Source: Mesorhizobium metallidurans STM 2683 (GTDB lineage Bacteria; Pseudomonadota; Alphaproteobacteria; Rhizobiales; Rhizobiaceae). Taken from it: a DNA stretch of 60,955 bases. The stretch is taken from contig NZ_CAUM01000060.1 of assembly GCF_000350085.1 (NCBI RefSeq), forward strand, positions 5,001-65,955. The letters run 5' to 3'. This document shows, in pieces, positions 9,265-19,439 of this stretch. A program made the translations under genes and the position numbers. The notes under the pieces are model-generated. The model was not told the origin of the DNA. It made no database searches and worked only from the letters and a program-made list of their open reading frames with translations. Numbering within the stretch: the stretch's first letter is position 1; every line of letters starts with the position of its first letter.

Positions 9265-10395
9265 ATGGCGACGCTTTCGATCGACAAGATCACCAAGGCT
9301 TTCGGCAGCGTGATGGTCATTCCCGAATTGTCGCTCACCGTCCCTGACGGCGAATTCTGCGTGCTTGTGGGACCGTCAGGTTGCGGCAAGTCCACGCTGC
9401 TGAGGATCATCGCCGGCCTGGAGCCGGTCAATTCCGGGCGCATCTTGGTGGACGGCGTCGACATGAGCGATGCCGAGCCGCCGGAACGCGGCGTGGCCAT
9501 GGTTTTCCAGTCCTATGCGCTCTATCCGCATATGGATGTCGGCCGCAACATCGGTTTCGGCCTCGAGATCGCCCGCACCCCTTCGGCCGAGATTGCCGAG
9601 CGGGTGCGCCGGGCCGCCGACAAGCTGCGCCTGTCGTCCTATCTGCGGCGCAGGCCGCGCGAACTCTCCGGCGGTCAGCGGCAGCGCGTGGCGATCGGCC
9701 GGGCCATAACCCGCAAACCGAAGCTCTTCCTGCTGGACGAGCCGCTCTCCAATCTCGATGCGGCGCTGCGTGTCGGCATGCGCATCGAGATCGCGCGCCT
9801 CAAAGCCGAACTTGCATCGACAATGATCTACGTCACCCATGACCAAGTAGAGGCGATGACGCTTGCCGACCGCATCGTCGTGATGGACGGTGGGCGGATC
9901 GAGCAGGTAGGCACGCCGCTCGAACTCTATCACCGGCCCGCCAATCTGTTCGTTGCCGGCTTCATCGGCTCGCCCGCCATGAATTTCCTCAAGGGCCGGG
10001 TCGCCACCGTTCAGGACAAGCAAGCGACGGTCCGTCTGGTATTGGGCCCGACGCTTGATATCCCCGTCTCCAAGCCGCTCGAACCGGGCGACGAAGTCAT
10101 CCTTGGCATTCGACCGGAACACGTTCTCCTCTCGGCCGAGGAACACCCGGATGTGCATGTCGTGAAGGCTGGCGTGGTCGAGCTGTTGGGCAGCGATACC
10201 TTCATTCATGTGCGGGACGGTGAAGAGAACCTCGTGATCCGCGACAGCAGCGGGCGCGTGGCGCGCGCGGGGGATCGTATTGCAATCTCCTTGCCGACTT
10301 CCGCCTGCCATCTCTTCGACAAGACTGGCCACAGAATCTCCGAAAATGCTCCCACGCGCTGGGAACCCATACCCGCAAAGGCGCGGATCAACTGA
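9265..10395 (+). CDS. ABC sugar importer ATPase, MsmK/UgpC type
   Basis: A 376-aa ATPase. Walker A GPSGCGKST, Q-loop FQSYALYPH, signature LSGGQRQRVAIGRA, Walker B LFLLDEPLSNLD and H-loop VTHDQ are all present. The C-terminal part (ILGIRPEHVLL) is the TOBE/OB regulatory domain of the CUT1 class. It starts 4 bp after the permease stop and completes the importer begun at 6141. Confidence 0.95.
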   Translation: MATLSIDKITKAFGSVMVIPELSLTVPDGEFCVLVGPSGCGKSTLLRIIAGLEPVNSGRILVDGVDMSDAEPPERGVAMVFQSYALYPHMDVGRNIGFGLEIARTPSAEIAERVRRAADKLRLSSYLRRRPRELSGGQRQRVAIGRAITRKPKLFLLDEPLSNLDAALRVGMRIEIARLKAELASTMIYVTHDQVEAMTLADRIVVMDGGRIEQVGTPLELYHRPANLFVAGFIGSPAMNFLKGRVATVQDKQATVRLVLGPTLDIPVSKPLEPGDEVILGIRPEHVLLSAEEHPDVHVVKAGVVELLGSDTFIHVRDGEENLVIRDSSGRVARAGDRIAISLPTSACHLFDKTGHRISENAPTRWEPIPAKARIN

Positions 10396-10424
10396 CGACA
10401 GCCAAGGAATACAGGGAGGAAAAT

Positions 10425-11153
10425 ATGACGGATTTCCAAGGGCGACCCATTCTGGTCACGGGCGGCAGCGGCGGAATCGGAGGCGCCGTCGTTCGCCATC
10501 TCGTGGCGGCCAATGCGGATGTCATCGCCGCTGGCCGTTCGCGCGAGGCGCTCGATGCGATCGCCGGCGAGACCGGCTGCCGCACCCTCACCTTCGACCT
10601 CGCCTCGGAGGAAGAAATCCGCAATGCCCTCGAAGGGCTCGATCTCTGGGGTGTCGTCAACTGCGGCGGCTTCGGCGGCGAAATTGCAACGCCGATGGAT
10701 ACCGACATCGCCATCTTCGACAAGGTCATCACCATCAATGCGCGCGGCGCATTGCTCGTCACCAAATATGCCACGCGGTCGATGGTCCGGCTCAAGAAGG
10801 GCGGTGCGATCGTCAACGTGTCGAGCCAGGCAGCGCTCGTTGCCCTGGAAGGGCATATCTCCTACGGGTCGTCGAAGGCGGCGCTGGAAAACATCACGCG
10901 CGTTTCAGCCCTTGAGCTCGGCAAATACGGAATCCGGGTCAACAGCGTCAACCCGACGGTGGTGATGACGCCGATCTCTTCCGGGCATTGGAGCCAGCCG
11001 CATGTCGCGGAGCCATTCCTGAAGCAGATGCCGCTCGGCCGCTGGGCTACCGAGGATGAAGTCGCAGCGCCGATTGTTTTCCTGCTCAGCGATGGAGCGT
11101 CGATGATTACCGGCGTCTCCTTGCCGATAGATGGCGGCTATACGTGTCGTTAA
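10425..11153 (+). CDS. SDR oxidoreductase resembling L-xylulose/dicarbonyl reductase (DCXR)
   Basis: A 242-aa SDR. TGGSGGIG at 12-19, VNVSS and the YGSSK catalytic motif are present. The C-terminal segment RVNSVNPTVVMTP, then the PLGRWATEDEV and FLLSD elements and a final GGYTCR, closely follow the layout of animal L-xylulose reductase. Like that group it lacks a standard NNAG (here VNCGG). It is last in the importer operon after a 29-bp gap. It probably interconverts a ketose and a polyol in the same pathway as the SDR at 2561; substrate not proven. Confidence 0.85.
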   Translation: MTDFQGRPILVTGGSGGIGGAVVRHLVAANADVIAAGRSREALDAIAGETGCRTLTFDLASEEEIRNALEGLDLWGVVNCGGFGGEIATPMDTDIAIFDKVITINARGALLVTKYATRSMVRLKKGGAIVNVSSQAALVALEGHISYGSSKAALENITRVSALELGKYGIRVNSVNPTVVMTPISSGHWSQPHVAEPFLKQMPLGRWATEDEVAAPIVFLLSDGASMITGVSLPIDGGYTCR

Positions 11154-11184
11154 AAGAGGTGCGGCCGGTTATCCCGGCCGCACC
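11151..11184 (-). terminator. Terminator between convergent operons
   Basis: A perfect 11-bp stem GGTGCGGCCGG/CCGGCCGCACC (11158-11184, 5-nt loop). Read on the minus strand it is followed by TCTTTTA, so it terminates the operon ending at 11197. It may also act weakly on the plus strand, where no T run follows. Confidence 0.8.
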
Positions 11185-11196
11185 AGGCCTGGGAGG

Positions 11197-12135
11197 TTAG
11201 CGGGCCGCGGTCCAGCCCTTATAGTCCTTCAGGTTCTCGGCCGTGATCAGCTTCGGGTCAAGCAGCACGGTGGGCTCGGCCGGCTTCTTGCCGGCAAGCA
11301 GGTCAGCCGCCATCGTGAGCGACTGGCCGGCCATCACATAGGGGTCCTGTGAAGCCGACGCCTTGATCATCGAGGTGCCGGAAGAGAGTTCCTTCTCGAT
11401 GTCCGGTGCGCCGTCGACCGCAGTGAAGATGAACTCCGAGCGGTTGAGCTGCTTGGCCGCAAGCTGGGCGCCGATCGCTGTCGGATCGTTGATGGCAAAG
11501 ACCGCGTCGATCTTGTCGAAACGGGTGAGCAGCGACTGGAACACTTTCAGGCCGCCGTCGCGCGAGCCTTCGGCATTCTGGTCGTCGGACAGGATCTTGA
11601 TGTCCGGATGCTTTGCAAGCACGTTCTTGCAGCCCTGCACCCGCTCGAGAATCGACGACGACGCCGGACCATTCAGGATGACGTAGTCGCCCTTGCCGCC
11701 GGTGTGGTCGACGAGATACTGGCAGGCCTCTTCGCCGGCCTTGACGTTGTTGGTCATCACGGTGACGTCGGCGCCCGGCGCCGAAACGTCGAAGGCGGCA
11801 ACCACGATGCCCGCGGCCTGCGCCTTCTTCACCGCCGGCGCGATCGCCTTGGCGTCGACGGCGTTGAGCATGATCACGTCGACGCCGGCGGCGATGAAGG
11901 AATCGACCTGCGAGACCTGCTTGTTGAGGTCGTAGTCGGCCGACACCGATGTCACCTCGACATTCGGGTTGATCTTCTTGGCGGCGTCCTCGATGCCCTT
12001 GATGGTGGCGACGAAGAAGGGGTTGCCGAGCAGGCCGACCGAGATGCCGACCTTGTTCAGATCCTTGGCCGAAGCGGGTGCGATGGCGACGGCCGCGAGT
12101 GCGACGCCGCAGAGCAGTTTAGCTATGGTCTTCAT
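11197..12135 (-). CDS. Periplasmic sugar-binding protein, RbsB type
   Basis: A 312-aa family 2 (periplasmic-binding-protein I fold) protein. The signal peptide is MKTIAKLLCGVALAAVAIAPASA. Hallmarks are GNPFFVATIKGIEDAAK, QVSQVDSFIAAGVDVIMLNAVD and AINDPTAIGA. AGGAGGAAAGCA precedes the ATG. It is last of the minus-strand operon, 77 bp after the permease, with its own strong ribosome binding site, as suits an abundant protein. Ligand probably a pentose or deoxyhexose-like sugar; unproven. Confidence 0.92.
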   Translation of the reverse strand: MKTIAKLLCGVALAAVAIAPASAKDLNKVGISVGLLGNPFFVATIKGIEDAAKKINPNVEVTSVSADYDLNKQVSQVDSFIAAGVDVIMLNAVDAKAIAPAVKKAQAAGIVVAAFDVSAPGADVTVMTNNVKAGEEACQYLVDHTGGKGDYVILNGPASSSILERVQGCKNVLAKHPDIKILSDDQNAEGSRDGGLKVFQSLLTRFDKIDAVFAINDPTAIGAQLAAKQLNRSEFIFTAVDGAPDIEKELSSGTSMIKASASQDPYVMAGQSLTMAADLLAGKKPAEPTVLLDPKLITAENLKDYKGWTAAR

Positions 12136-12212
12136 TGCTTTCCTCCTGATGCCCCGCGCCTCTCACGGTGCGTTACACGAACCGGGTCGTTGACGCCGGC
12201 GACTAAGGTCAA

Positions 12213-13214
12213 TCACGTTCTTGCTCCTGCCTGGAGCCTGTAGCGGTCGAGGGCGACCGCCACGATGATGACCAATCCCTTGATGATGTACTGCCAGATG
12301 TCCGAAACACCGGCCAAGATGAGCCCGTTGGAGAGCACCGCGATGATCAGGCCGCCGATCAGCGTGCCCCAGATCGAGCCAACGCCGCCGACGAAGCTGG
12401 TGCCGCCCAGAATGACCGCGGCGATGGCGTCGAGCTCGTAGGACTGCCCAAGTTGAAGCCCGTTGGCAGCGTAGAGTCTGGCAGCCGACATGGCGCCGCC
12501 AAGGCCGGCCAGAAGGCCGGAGACGCCATAGACGAAGAGCAGCACCAGCGGCACCTTGATGCCGGTGAGGCGGGCGGCCTCGGCATTGCCGCCGACGGCA
12601 TAAATCCAAGTGCCGAGCACGGTGCGCTTGAGCACCAGCCAGGACAGCACCACGACCGCGAGCGCGATGATGACCAGCCAGGGAATGCCGAACAGCGAAC
12701 CGTTGCCGATGAAATCGAACGGCAAGTCCGAATTGAACACGGTCGTGTCCTGGCCGAGCAGGCGGGCGACGCCGCGTACGGCGGTCAGCGATCCCAGCGT
12801 GACGATGAAGGGCGGCAGCTTGATGTAGGCGACGAGCAGCCCGTTGATGAGGCCGAAACCGAGGCCGACCAGAATGGCGGCCGGAACGCCGAGCATGCCC
12901 CAATCCGGCACCAGCGACACGATCACCGCCACCATCGCCGAGGCGGCCAGGATGGCGCCGACGGACAGGTCGATGCCGCCAGTCAGAATGACGAAGGTCA
13001 TACCGGCCGCGAGCACGATATTGATCGACGATTGCTGCGTGACGATGAGCAGATTGGTCTCGGTCAGGAAGCGCGGATTCAGGAACTGGAAGCCGGCCGC
13101 CAGCAGGACCAGTACCGGCAGCATGCCCAGCGCGGCGAAGGCGGTGCGCAGCCGCCGGTTCCTGGCGACAGCCTGGTCGCCTGCACTGATTGTTCCGGTC
13201 GCCCTGTCGGTCAT
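12213..13214 (-). CDS. ABC sugar permease, RbsC type
   Basis: A 333-aa membrane protein with eight to ten hydrophobic stretches. The family signature [26 protein letters not shown] is near residue 75 and [21 protein letters not shown] is toward the C-terminus. A single permease gene implies a homodimer, as in RbsC. Its start overlaps the ATPase stop by 4 nt. Confidence 0.93.
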   Translation of the reverse strand: MTDRATGTISAGDQAVARNRRLRTAFAALGMLPVLVLLAAGFQFLNPRFLTETNLLIVTQQSSINIVLAAGMTFVILTGGIDLSVGAILAASAMVAVIVSLVPDWGMLGVPAAILVGLGFGLINGLLVAYIKLPPFIVTLGSLTAVRGVARLLGQDTTVFNSDLPFDFIGNGSLFGIPWLVIIALAVVVLSWLVLKRTVLGTWIYAVGGNAEAARLTGIKVPLVLLFVYGVSGLLAGLGGAMSAARLYAANGLQLGQSYELDAIAAVILGGTSFVGGVGSIWGTLIGGLIIAVLSNGLILAGVSDIWQYIIKGLVIIVAVALDRYRLQAGART

Positions 13215-14755
13215 CCCTTGGCCGCTCCCGTTGCAAGTTCCATGATCTTTTCCTGGCTGAGCGGCTCGCCTTCGGATGCCGCCACCTCGCCCGCGATTGC
13301 GCCGTCGCGCATCACCAGCACGCGGTCGGCGACGCCGATCACCTCCGGCAGTTCGCTGGAGATCATCAGGATGGCGATGCCCCTGTTGGCGAGGTTGTCG
13401 ATCAACCGGTAGATCTCCGACTTCGCCCCGACATCGACGCCGCGGGTCGGCTCGTCGAGGATGAGGACCCGCGGCTCGGTCTCGAGCAGGCGGGCAAGCA
13501 GCACCTTCTGCTGGTTACCGCCCGACAGCGAACCGGCATTGGCCTGCACAGACCCGGTGCGGATGGAGAGGTCGGATACGGATTTGGCGGCACGCCTTTC
13601 GGCGGCCATGAAGTCGCGGAAGCCGCCAGCCCGCGCATCCCTCGCGAGCACGCCCATGCTGATGTTGTCGGAAATCGACATGTCGAGAAACAGGCCGAGT
13701 TCCTTGCGGTCCTCGGTGAGGTAGGCGATGCCGGCATCGAGCGCCTCACGCGGCGAGCCGATGGTTACAGGCCTGCCGTCGAGTTCCAGCGTGCCTGCCA
13801 TATGCCTGTCGGCGCCGAAGATCAGCCGTGCAAGCTCGGTGCGACCGGAGCCGACAAGGCCGGCCAGCGCCAGCACTTCGCCCTTGTGCAGGTCGAAGGA
13901 GCAGTCCCTTAGCAGCTTTCCGTCCGACATGCCGCGCACCGAAAGTGCCACCGCGCGCTTCTCGTCCGGCGGCCGGTGATCTTTCTTGTAGAAGGCGGAC
14001 AGATCGCGGCCGACCATCATCGAGACGAGGCGCGAGGCGTTCAGGTCGGCGCGCTCGAGCGTGCCGACATAGCCGCTGTCGCGCAGCACGCTGACGCGGT
14101 CGGCAAGCTGGTAGACCTCTTCCATGCGGTGGCTGATATAGATGATGGCGATGCCTTGCGATTTCAGCGTCGCGATGACCTCGAACAGCCGATCGGTCTC
14201 GCGCGAGGTCAGCGACGTCGTCGGCTCGTCCATGACGATGATGCGTGCATTCGTCGACAGCGCGCGGGCGATCTCGACCAGTTGGCGTTCGCCAAGCGAC
14301 AGGCTGGAGACAGAAGCGCGCGCCGAGAAGGAGACGCCGAGCCGCGTGATGATCTCGGTGGCGCGCCGGTTGCACTGGTCGCGGTCGACGACGCCGAAAC
14401 GCCGCGGCTCGTTGCCGAGGAAGATGTTCTGCGCCACCGTCAGATTGGGCGCCAGCGACAACTCCTGATAGATGACCGCAATGCCATGGGCGCGTGCCTT
14501 GATCGGGTTGCCGGTCACAACCGGTACGCCGTCGATCAGGATCTCTCCGCCGGCGTCAGGCCGGTAGGCGCCGGACAGCACCTTCATCAGCGTCGACTTG
14601 CCGGCGCCGTTCTCGCCCATCAGCGCGTGCAACTCGCCGGGATGAACGGTCAGCGACACGTCCTGCAGGGCGCGGATGGCGCCGAACGTCTTCGAGATAT
14701 GACGCATTTCCAGCACTGGCTGGCGCGCGGCCTCTGCCCGGGCAGTGGCGGTCAT
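13211..14755 (-). CDS. Tandem ABC ATPase, RbsA/MglA type
   Basis: A 514-aa protein with two ATPase domains. Domain 1 has [27 protein letters not shown] and [11 protein letters not shown]. Domain 2 has the usual degenerate Walker A ([13 protein letters not shown]), then [15 protein letters not shown] and [14 protein letters not shown]. Length and domain order match the CUT2 family. Four-nt overlaps at both ends couple it to the kinase and the permease. Confidence 0.95.
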   Translation of the reverse strand: MTATARAEAARQPVLEMRHISKTFGAIRALQDVSLTVHPGELHALMGENGAGKSTLMKVLSGAYRPDAGGEILIDGVPVVTGNPIKARAHGIAVIYQELSLAPNLTVAQNIFLGNEPRRFGVVDRDQCNRRATEIITRLGVSFSARASVSSLSLGERQLVEIARALSTNARIIVMDEPTTSLTSRETDRLFEVIATLKSQGIAIIYISHRMEEVYQLADRVSVLRDSGYVGTLERADLNASRLVSMMVGRDLSAFYKKDHRPPDEKRAVALSVRGMSDGKLLRDCSFDLHKGEVLALAGLVGSGRTELARLIFGADRHMAGTLELDGRPVTIGSPREALDAGIAYLTEDRKELGLFLDMSISDNISMGVLARDARAGGFRDFMAAERRAAKSVSDLSIRTGSVQANAGSLSGGNQQKVLLARLLETEPRVLILDEPTRGVDVGAKSEIYRLIDNLANRGIAILMISSELPEVIGVADRVLVMRDGAIAGEVAASEGEPLSQEKIMELATGAAKG

Positions 14756-16131
14756 CGTGCGCCTCCCGCTGTTGCGCCGGCGACACCTCGGTCAGCGGCG
14801 AGGCCGCGCCAGCGATTGCGGTAGCCGGCGAACCCGGCGAAGGTCGAAGCGCGCACGGGCTCCGGCACCTCGGCGGCAAATTCGCGGCCGACACTCTCGA
14901 AAGCGAGAGCCGCCGCCCCGGTGGCGCTGCCCTCCAGCGTGGCCCCTTGCATGAAGGCCTGTCCGGAGCGCAGTTCGGCCAATAGGGAGGCGAGCAGGCC
15001 GCCACTGTTCAGCCCGCCATCGACGATCACCGTGTTGTTCGAATGGATCAGGTCGAGGCAGAGATCGACCATCAGCGCGACGTAGAGCAGCGCCACGGCG
15101 GCGCGTTCCCCGGCGCTGGGCGTGCGCCCGGTGAGTTCGCCTGAGCGATGAGGCATCGGCCCGCCAGGGGCGAAGCTCGGTAGCGCCATGATGCCGGCGT
15201 CGATCACCTGCTGCAGCGAGGAGCGGTCGATCGCACCTTGCCAGTCGCCGCTGATGACAGCGAATTCGCGCCCGCCCATGAAGCGGATGGTTGGCACCGG
15301 GCCGCCGTCGACGTCGACATTGACAAGCATGTCGCGGTCGCGATCGAGCGCGTCAAGCGGGCAGTCCGGATTGAGCACGACGACCCAGGTGCCGGTCGAG
15401 ACGACTGTGACCGGGCCCCGCTCCTGCCTGCGGTAGGCATGGAGCGCGGCGTTCGAGTCGTGCACGCCATTGTGGATGGCGATGGGCTGCGCCGCACTAC
15501 CGAAGCGCTGCTCGCCGATGACGGCGCCGGCTCGCTCGAAGGCAGGCATCCGGCCGCGCCAGCCCTCGGCGTCGACCAATGAGGAAAAGTCGCGCTTGCG
15601 CGGCGCCCACAGATGCGAGTGGCAGCCGAGATAGGACACTTCCGAGACCGTCCTGCCGCCGAAGCGCCAGCTCCAGTATTGCGGATAGCCGAGGATCGAT
15701 TTCGCTGCCGTGAAGGCGTCGGGCTCCACCGCCTGCAGCCACAGCATGTGGCGGCCATAGTTGAAGCCGAGCGGCAATTTCGGCGAAAAGGTCTCGGCAA
15801 AATCCGGAATGCGACGATCGATTCTGGCAGCGATTTCAGCAGGCGGCTCCTGCTCGTAGTCGAGGATCGGATGCGTCAGGCTGATATCGTCGACCAGGGC
15901 AAAGGTGCAGCCATGGCCCGACACCATCAACCCCTCCACACCGTGGTCGTCGATGGCATCGCTGACGGCGCGGACCGCCCAGTCATGAAGCGCCGGCTCG
16001 TCGAGCACGCTGAACCCGCCTTGGCGTATCCAGCTCGGCTTGCTGCGACGCTCGTCGAGGATGCGTCCATCCTGGGCGAAGACGAACAGCTTCGAATTGG
16101 TCTTGCCGAAGTCGAGCACGGCCATCTTCAC
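14752..16131 (-). CDS. FGGY-family carbohydrate kinase (rhamnulokinase/fuculokinase-like)
   Basis: A 459-aa kinase of the actin/hexokinase fold. The N-terminal phosphate loop is [25 protein letters not shown] near the middle and the C-terminal [20 protein letters not shown] and [11 protein letters not shown] elements match FGGY kinases. The DFGKT variant is seen in L-rhamnulose/L-fuculose-type kinases, which fits a class II aldolase in the divergent operon. It is translationally coupled to deoR upstream and to the ATPase downstream. Confidence 0.82.
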   Translation of the reverse strand: MKMAVLDFGKTNSKLFVFAQDGRILDERRSKPSWIRQGGFSVLDEPALHDWAVRAVSDAIDDHGVEGLMVSGHGCTFALVDDISLTHPILDYEQEPPAEIAARIDRRIPDFAETFSPKLPLGFNYGRHMLWLQAVEPDAFTAAKSILGYPQYWSWRFGGRTVSEVSYLGCHSHLWAPRKRDFSSLVDAEGWRGRMPAFERAGAVIGEQRFGSAAQPIAIHNGVHDSNAALHAYRRQERGPVTVVSTGTWVVVLNPDCPLDALDRDRDMLVNVDVDGGPVPTIRFMGGREFAVISGDWQGAIDRSSLQQVIDAGIMALPSFAPGGPMPHRSGELTGRTPSAGERAAVALLYVALMVDLCLDLIHSNNTVIVDGGLNSGGLLASLLAELRSGQAFMQGATLEGSATGAAALAFESVGREFAAEVPEPVRASTFAGFAGYRNRWRGLAADRGVAGATAGGAR

Positions 16132-16910
16132 TGGATGGCCCCCGAAGCAGAGGCGATCCGCACCATGACGCCGGCGTCCTCCAGCATGCGGGCGTCGGCG
16201 TCGGCGAGGCCGTCATCGGTGATCAGCGTGCCGATGCGCGACAGCGGCAGCGCCACATTGCGTGCGTGGATCGACAGTTTGCGGCTGTCGGCCAGCACCA
16301 CAATCTGGTCGGCGCAGAGACTGAGATCGACGATCGAGCGGACCAGCAGCGGATGCGATTCCAGCACGCCTTCCTGGCCAAGGCCTTGCGCGCCAAGAAA
16401 GAACTTCGAGGCATAGAAGGTCACTGCCTGGGTGAGCGAATGGGTGATGCCCGGCTCGCGGTGCAACTCGCCGCCGGCAACCGTCAGGCTGCAATGGCCG
16501 TGGTCGCTCAGATAGGCCGCCAGCGGCATCGAGTTGGTGTAGAGACGGATGTTGCGGTCGGCGAGCTTGACGCCGAGATGAAAGCAGGTCGACCCGCCAT
16601 GCACGATGACCGCGTCGCCGTCGCGCACCATGGTTGCGGCGAGAGCGGCGATCTGCCGCTTGGCCTCGACCGCGAGGTCGCGGTTCTCGTCATAGGGCCG
16701 GGCGTAGGCGACACCCGCATGCGACGCGCCATCGAGCGCCGAGATGCCGCCATAGACCTTGCGCGCTTCACCGGCCTCGTCGATCCTGTCGATATCGCGC
16801 CTGACCGTCGCGGCCGACACGCCGAGCCGCTCCTGCAGCTCGCGCACCGAGGCGAAGGGGCGATCCCGCAAGAGCTCGACGATCTGACGCTGGCGGCCGG
16901 AGTCGCTCAA
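16128..16910 (-). CDS. DeoR-family regulator of the divergent sugar operons
   Basis: A 260-aa protein from the chosen start. The DeoR winged helix has RQRQIVELLRDRPFASVRELQ, then SAATVRRDIDRIDEAGEARKVYGG. The DeoRC domain carries VIVHGGSTCFHLG and YTNSMPLAAYL. I prefer TTG at 16910 because GGAGG lies 7 nt upstream. ATG 16925 has no ribosome binding site, and ATG 16964 would place the start next to a repeated probable operator. It is first in the minus-strand operon and divergent from the aldolase. Confidence 0.88.
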   Translation of the reverse strand: MSDSGRQRQIVELLRDRPFASVRELQERLGVSAATVRRDIDRIDEAGEARKVYGGISALDGASHAGVAYARPYDENRDLAVEAKRQIAALAATMVRDGDAVIVHGGSTCFHLGVKLADRNIRLYTNSMPLAAYLSDHGHCSLTVAGGELHREPGITHSLTQAVTFYASKFFLGAQGLGQEGVLESHPLLVRSIVDLSLCADQIVVLADSRKLSIHARNVALPLSRIGTLITDDGLADADARMLEDAGVMVRIASASGAIQ

Positions 16911-16948
16911 TCCTTTTCCTCCCATGCCATTCTGCGACGGCAATTGGT

Positions 16949-16959
16949 GTAACTTACTC
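16949..16959. promoter_or_regulatory. Candidate DeoR operator, copy 1
   Basis: GTAACTTACTC is repeated exactly at 17011-17021, 62 bp away and on the same face of the helix at about six turns. Both copies lie in the divergent promoter region between the DeoR gene and the aldolase. DeoR proteins commonly bind spaced direct repeats. Confidence 0.6.
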
Positions 16960-17005
16960 AACATTTATCCGATTGCAAGCGTGATATGATTAGATAAGAT
17001 CACTA

Positions 17006-17035
17006 TTGACGTAACTTACTCGCATCTGCGATACC
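17006..17035 (+). promoter_or_regulatory. Candidate promoter overlapping DeoR operator copy 2
   Basis: TTGACG (17006-17011) and a weak -10 GATACC (17030-17035), 18 bp apart, flank the second GTAACTTACTC (17011-17021). The repeat would sit in the spacer, a position that blocks RNA polymerase when bound. An outer inverted repeat GTGAT/ATCAC lies at 16981-17003. Confidence 0.4.
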
Positions 17036-17110
17036 GACGCCAACATCTGGCCCAGCGACGGGACATCCGAAGCCGTGAGATACGCGGCCGGGTTTGTGGA
17101 GGAATGTTCG

Positions 17111-18154
17111 ATGGCGACTGATGCCGATACACGAGAACTGGCCGCCTTGCGGACGCTTTCGGCCAGCATCGGGCGTGATCCGCATTTGACCCAGGCGGCC
17201 GGCGGCAACACCTCGCTGAAGGCCGGCGAGACGCTCTGGATCAAGGCGTCCGGCACCTGGCTGAGGGACGCGCTCGCCGAGGACATCATGGTGCCGGTGG
17301 CGATCCCTGCGCTGCTGAGTGCCGTCAGACAGCGCGACCCGGCCGCCGACCGGCCGCAGGGTTTCACCATCGAGGCGCTCAACCCGCGCGGGTTGCGCCC
17401 TTCTATCGAGACAACGGTGCATGCGTTGATGCCGCAGCGCGTGGTCCTGCATGTCCACTGCGTCGACACCATCTCGCTCGCAATACAGGCCGATGGCGAG
17501 GCTGAGGTCGCCAGGCGTCTCGACGGCCTTGAATGGGCCTATGTTCCCTATCGCCGACCGGGCCTGCCGCTTGCCCAGGGCATTGCCGAGCGCCTTCGGC
17601 CTGGCGTCGATGTGCTGATCCTTGGCAATCACGGGCTGGTCGTCGCGGCCGAGACTGTCACTGAGGCCGAGGCGCTGCTGCGCCGCGTCACGCAGCTTCT
17701 GGCACGGTCGCCGCGCGACGTGGCGGAACCGGATATTGCGGCATTGACGGCGCTTGCCGGAAACAGTGGTTACAGATTGCCGGCCGACATCGAGGCACAT
17801 GCCGTAGCGATCGATCCCGAGAGCTGCCGCATGGCATCGGGCGGCAGCCTTTATCCGGACCACGTCATATTTCTCGGCATAGGTTCCATCGTGGCAAGGT
17901 CCGGCGAGGATGTGGCCGGTATCATCGAGCGGCTGGGCACGGCGCCGGTGGCGATCCTGCTTCCCGGCCTTGGCGTGCTGATGCGCGGCGACGCCAGCGC
18001 CGGCGCCGATGCCATGCAGCGCTGTCTCGCCGACGTGACCGCGCGGGTCGACGCCGCAGCGAGGCTGAGCTACCTTACAGAGGCCGAGAATGACGAATTG
18101 ATCAACTGGGACGCCGAGCAGTATCGCCAGAAACTCAATGCCGCCGGCAACTGA
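17111..18154 (+). CDS. Class II aldolase/adducin-family protein
   Basis: A 347-aa protein. Family motifs are complete: GGNTSLK (31-37) and KASGTWL (45-51) for phosphate binding, catalytic E100 (PSIET), zinc ligands H114 and H116 (LHVHCVDT) and H174 (GNHGL). It is longer than FucA-type enzymes and resembles the aldolase domain of the large rhamnulose-phosphate aldolases. ATG 17111 has GGAGG 8 nt upstream. It probably cleaves a ketose 1-phosphate made by an FGGY kinase of this locus. Confidence 0.82.
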   Translation: MATDADTRELAALRTLSASIGRDPHLTQAAGGNTSLKAGETLWIKASGTWLRDALAEDIMVPVAIPALLSAVRQRDPAADRPQGFTIEALNPRGLRPSIETTVHALMPQRVVLHVHCVDTISLAIQADGEAEVARRLDGLEWAYVPYRRPGLPLAQGIAERLRPGVDVLILGNHGLVVAAETVTEAEALLRRVTQLLARSPRDVAEPDIAALTALAGNSGYRLPADIEAHAVAIDPESCRMASGGSLYPDHVIFLGIGSIVARSGEDVAGIIERLGTAPVAILLPGLGVLMRGDASAGADAMQRCLADVTARVDAAARLSYLTEAENDELINWDAEQYRQKLNAAGN

Positions 18155-18155
18155 C

Positions 18156-19439
18156 ATGTCGCCTTCGCATGGGCCGCTTGCCATCGGCATCGACATCGGC
18201 ACATCAGGCGCGCGCGCCGTCGCCATGCGGCCGGACTTTTCCATTGCCGCGCATTCCGCCGTTGCCCTCGAACGATTTGGGCCGAACGGCCGCGATCCTG
18301 CCGTATGGTGGGAGGCGGTCGGCGCGACGTTGGCGGAGCTGCTCAAATCTGTCGATCACGCTGCCGTCCGCTCGATCGCCGTCGACGGCACGTCGGGCAC
18401 ACTGCTGCCGGTCGACAGTGCCGGGCGGCCGCTGGCCGAACCGCTGATGTACAACGACAAGGTCGCCGACGACGCGATCCTCGCCGCGGTTGCCCGCGCG
18501 GCACCGGCAACGAGCGCGGCACTTGGGGCGACATCCGGCCTCGCCAAGGCGCTGTCTTTCCAGCGCCCCGGCGTCGCTGCCGTGCTGCACCAGGCCGACT
18601 GGATCGCGGGACAACTCTCCGGCCGCTTTGATATCAGCGACGAGAACAACGCGCTGAAAACCGGCTACGACGTCGAGGCCCGCTGCTGGCCGGACTGGAT
18701 CGCGGCGACCGGCCTGCGCATGGAATTGCTGCCTGGCGTCGTCGGGCCGGGCGATGTCGCCAGCACGATCGCTGCGAGCGCCGCCGAGCTGTTCGGCCTG
18801 CCGCGCGACGTGATTGTCGTCGCCGGCACGACGGATGGCTGCGCATCATTCCTGGCGACGGGTGCGGCGACAGTCGGCGACGGCGTTACCGCGCTGGGAT
18901 CTTCGCTGACCATCAAGATCCTGTCCGACCGGCCGATCTCGGCGCCGCATTTCGGCATCTACAGCCATCGGCTCGGCGATGCCTATCTGGCCGGCGGTGC
19001 GTCGAATTCCGGCGGCAAGGTGCTCGCCCAGCACTTTTCGCTTGCGCGCATCATCGAACTCAGCGCGGTTATCGACCCGATGACCGAGACCGGCCTCGAC
19101 TACTATCCGCTTCCCGCTACAGGCGAACGCTTTCCGATCGCCGATCCGGCGCTGCCGCCGCGGCTTGTTCCGCGGCCGGTGGACGACGCGGACTACCTGA
19201 AGGCGATGCTGGAGGGGATCGCCGCGATCGAAGCGCTCGGCTATAGCAGGCTTGCCGAACTCGGCGCGCCTCGGCTGACATCGGTCAGGAGCGTCGGCGG
19301 CGGCGCGGCAAATCCCGCCTGGACCGCGATCCGGCAACGCAAGCTCGGCGTCGATTTCCTGCCGGCGCTTTCCGACGAGGCCGCCGCCGGCACGGCGCGG
19401 CTGGCGCTGATGGGTGCAGGCACAGCGGGGCTTTTGTGA
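18156..19439 (+). CDS. FGGY-family kinase, SePSK/AtXK1 (D-ribulokinase)-like
   Basis: A 427-aa kinase. The phosphate-1 loop is IGIDIGTSGARAVA, followed by VDGTSGTLLPVD, GTTDGCASFLATGA and the C-terminal SVGGGAANPAW. The TDGCASF motif and compact size match the cyanobacterial/plant ribulokinase-like group rather than classical xylulokinases. ATG 18156 lies 1 bp after the aldolase stop; an ATG at 18138 inside the aldolase is an alternative. It differs strongly from the FGGY kinase at 14752, so the two probably act on different substrates. Confidence 0.78.
   Translation: MSPSHGPLAIGIDIGTSGARAVAMRPDFSIAAHSAVALERFGPNGRDPAVWWEAVGATLAELLKSVDHAAVRSIAVDGTSGTLLPVDSAGRPLAEPLMYNDKVADDAILAAVARAAPATSAALGATSGLAKALSFQRPGVAAVLHQADWIAGQLSGRFDISDENNALKTGYDVEARCWPDWIAATGLRMELLPGVVGPGDVASTIAASAAELFGLPRDVIVVAGTTDGCASFLATGAATVGDGVTALGSSLTIKILSDRPISAPHFGIYSHRLGDAYLAGGASNSGGKVLAQHFSLARIIELSAVIDPMTETGLDYYPLPATGERFPIADPALPPRLVPRPVDDADYLKAMLEGIAAIEALGYSRLAELGAPRLTSVRSVGGGAANPAWTAIRQRKLGVDFLPALSDEAAAGTARLALMGAGTAGLL

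Noticed and set aside
8004..9500. 498-aa minus-strand frame rich in H, E and R over permease and ATPase genes
   Set aside because: It is antisense to two well-supported genes and has low-complexity charged content typical of shadow frames.
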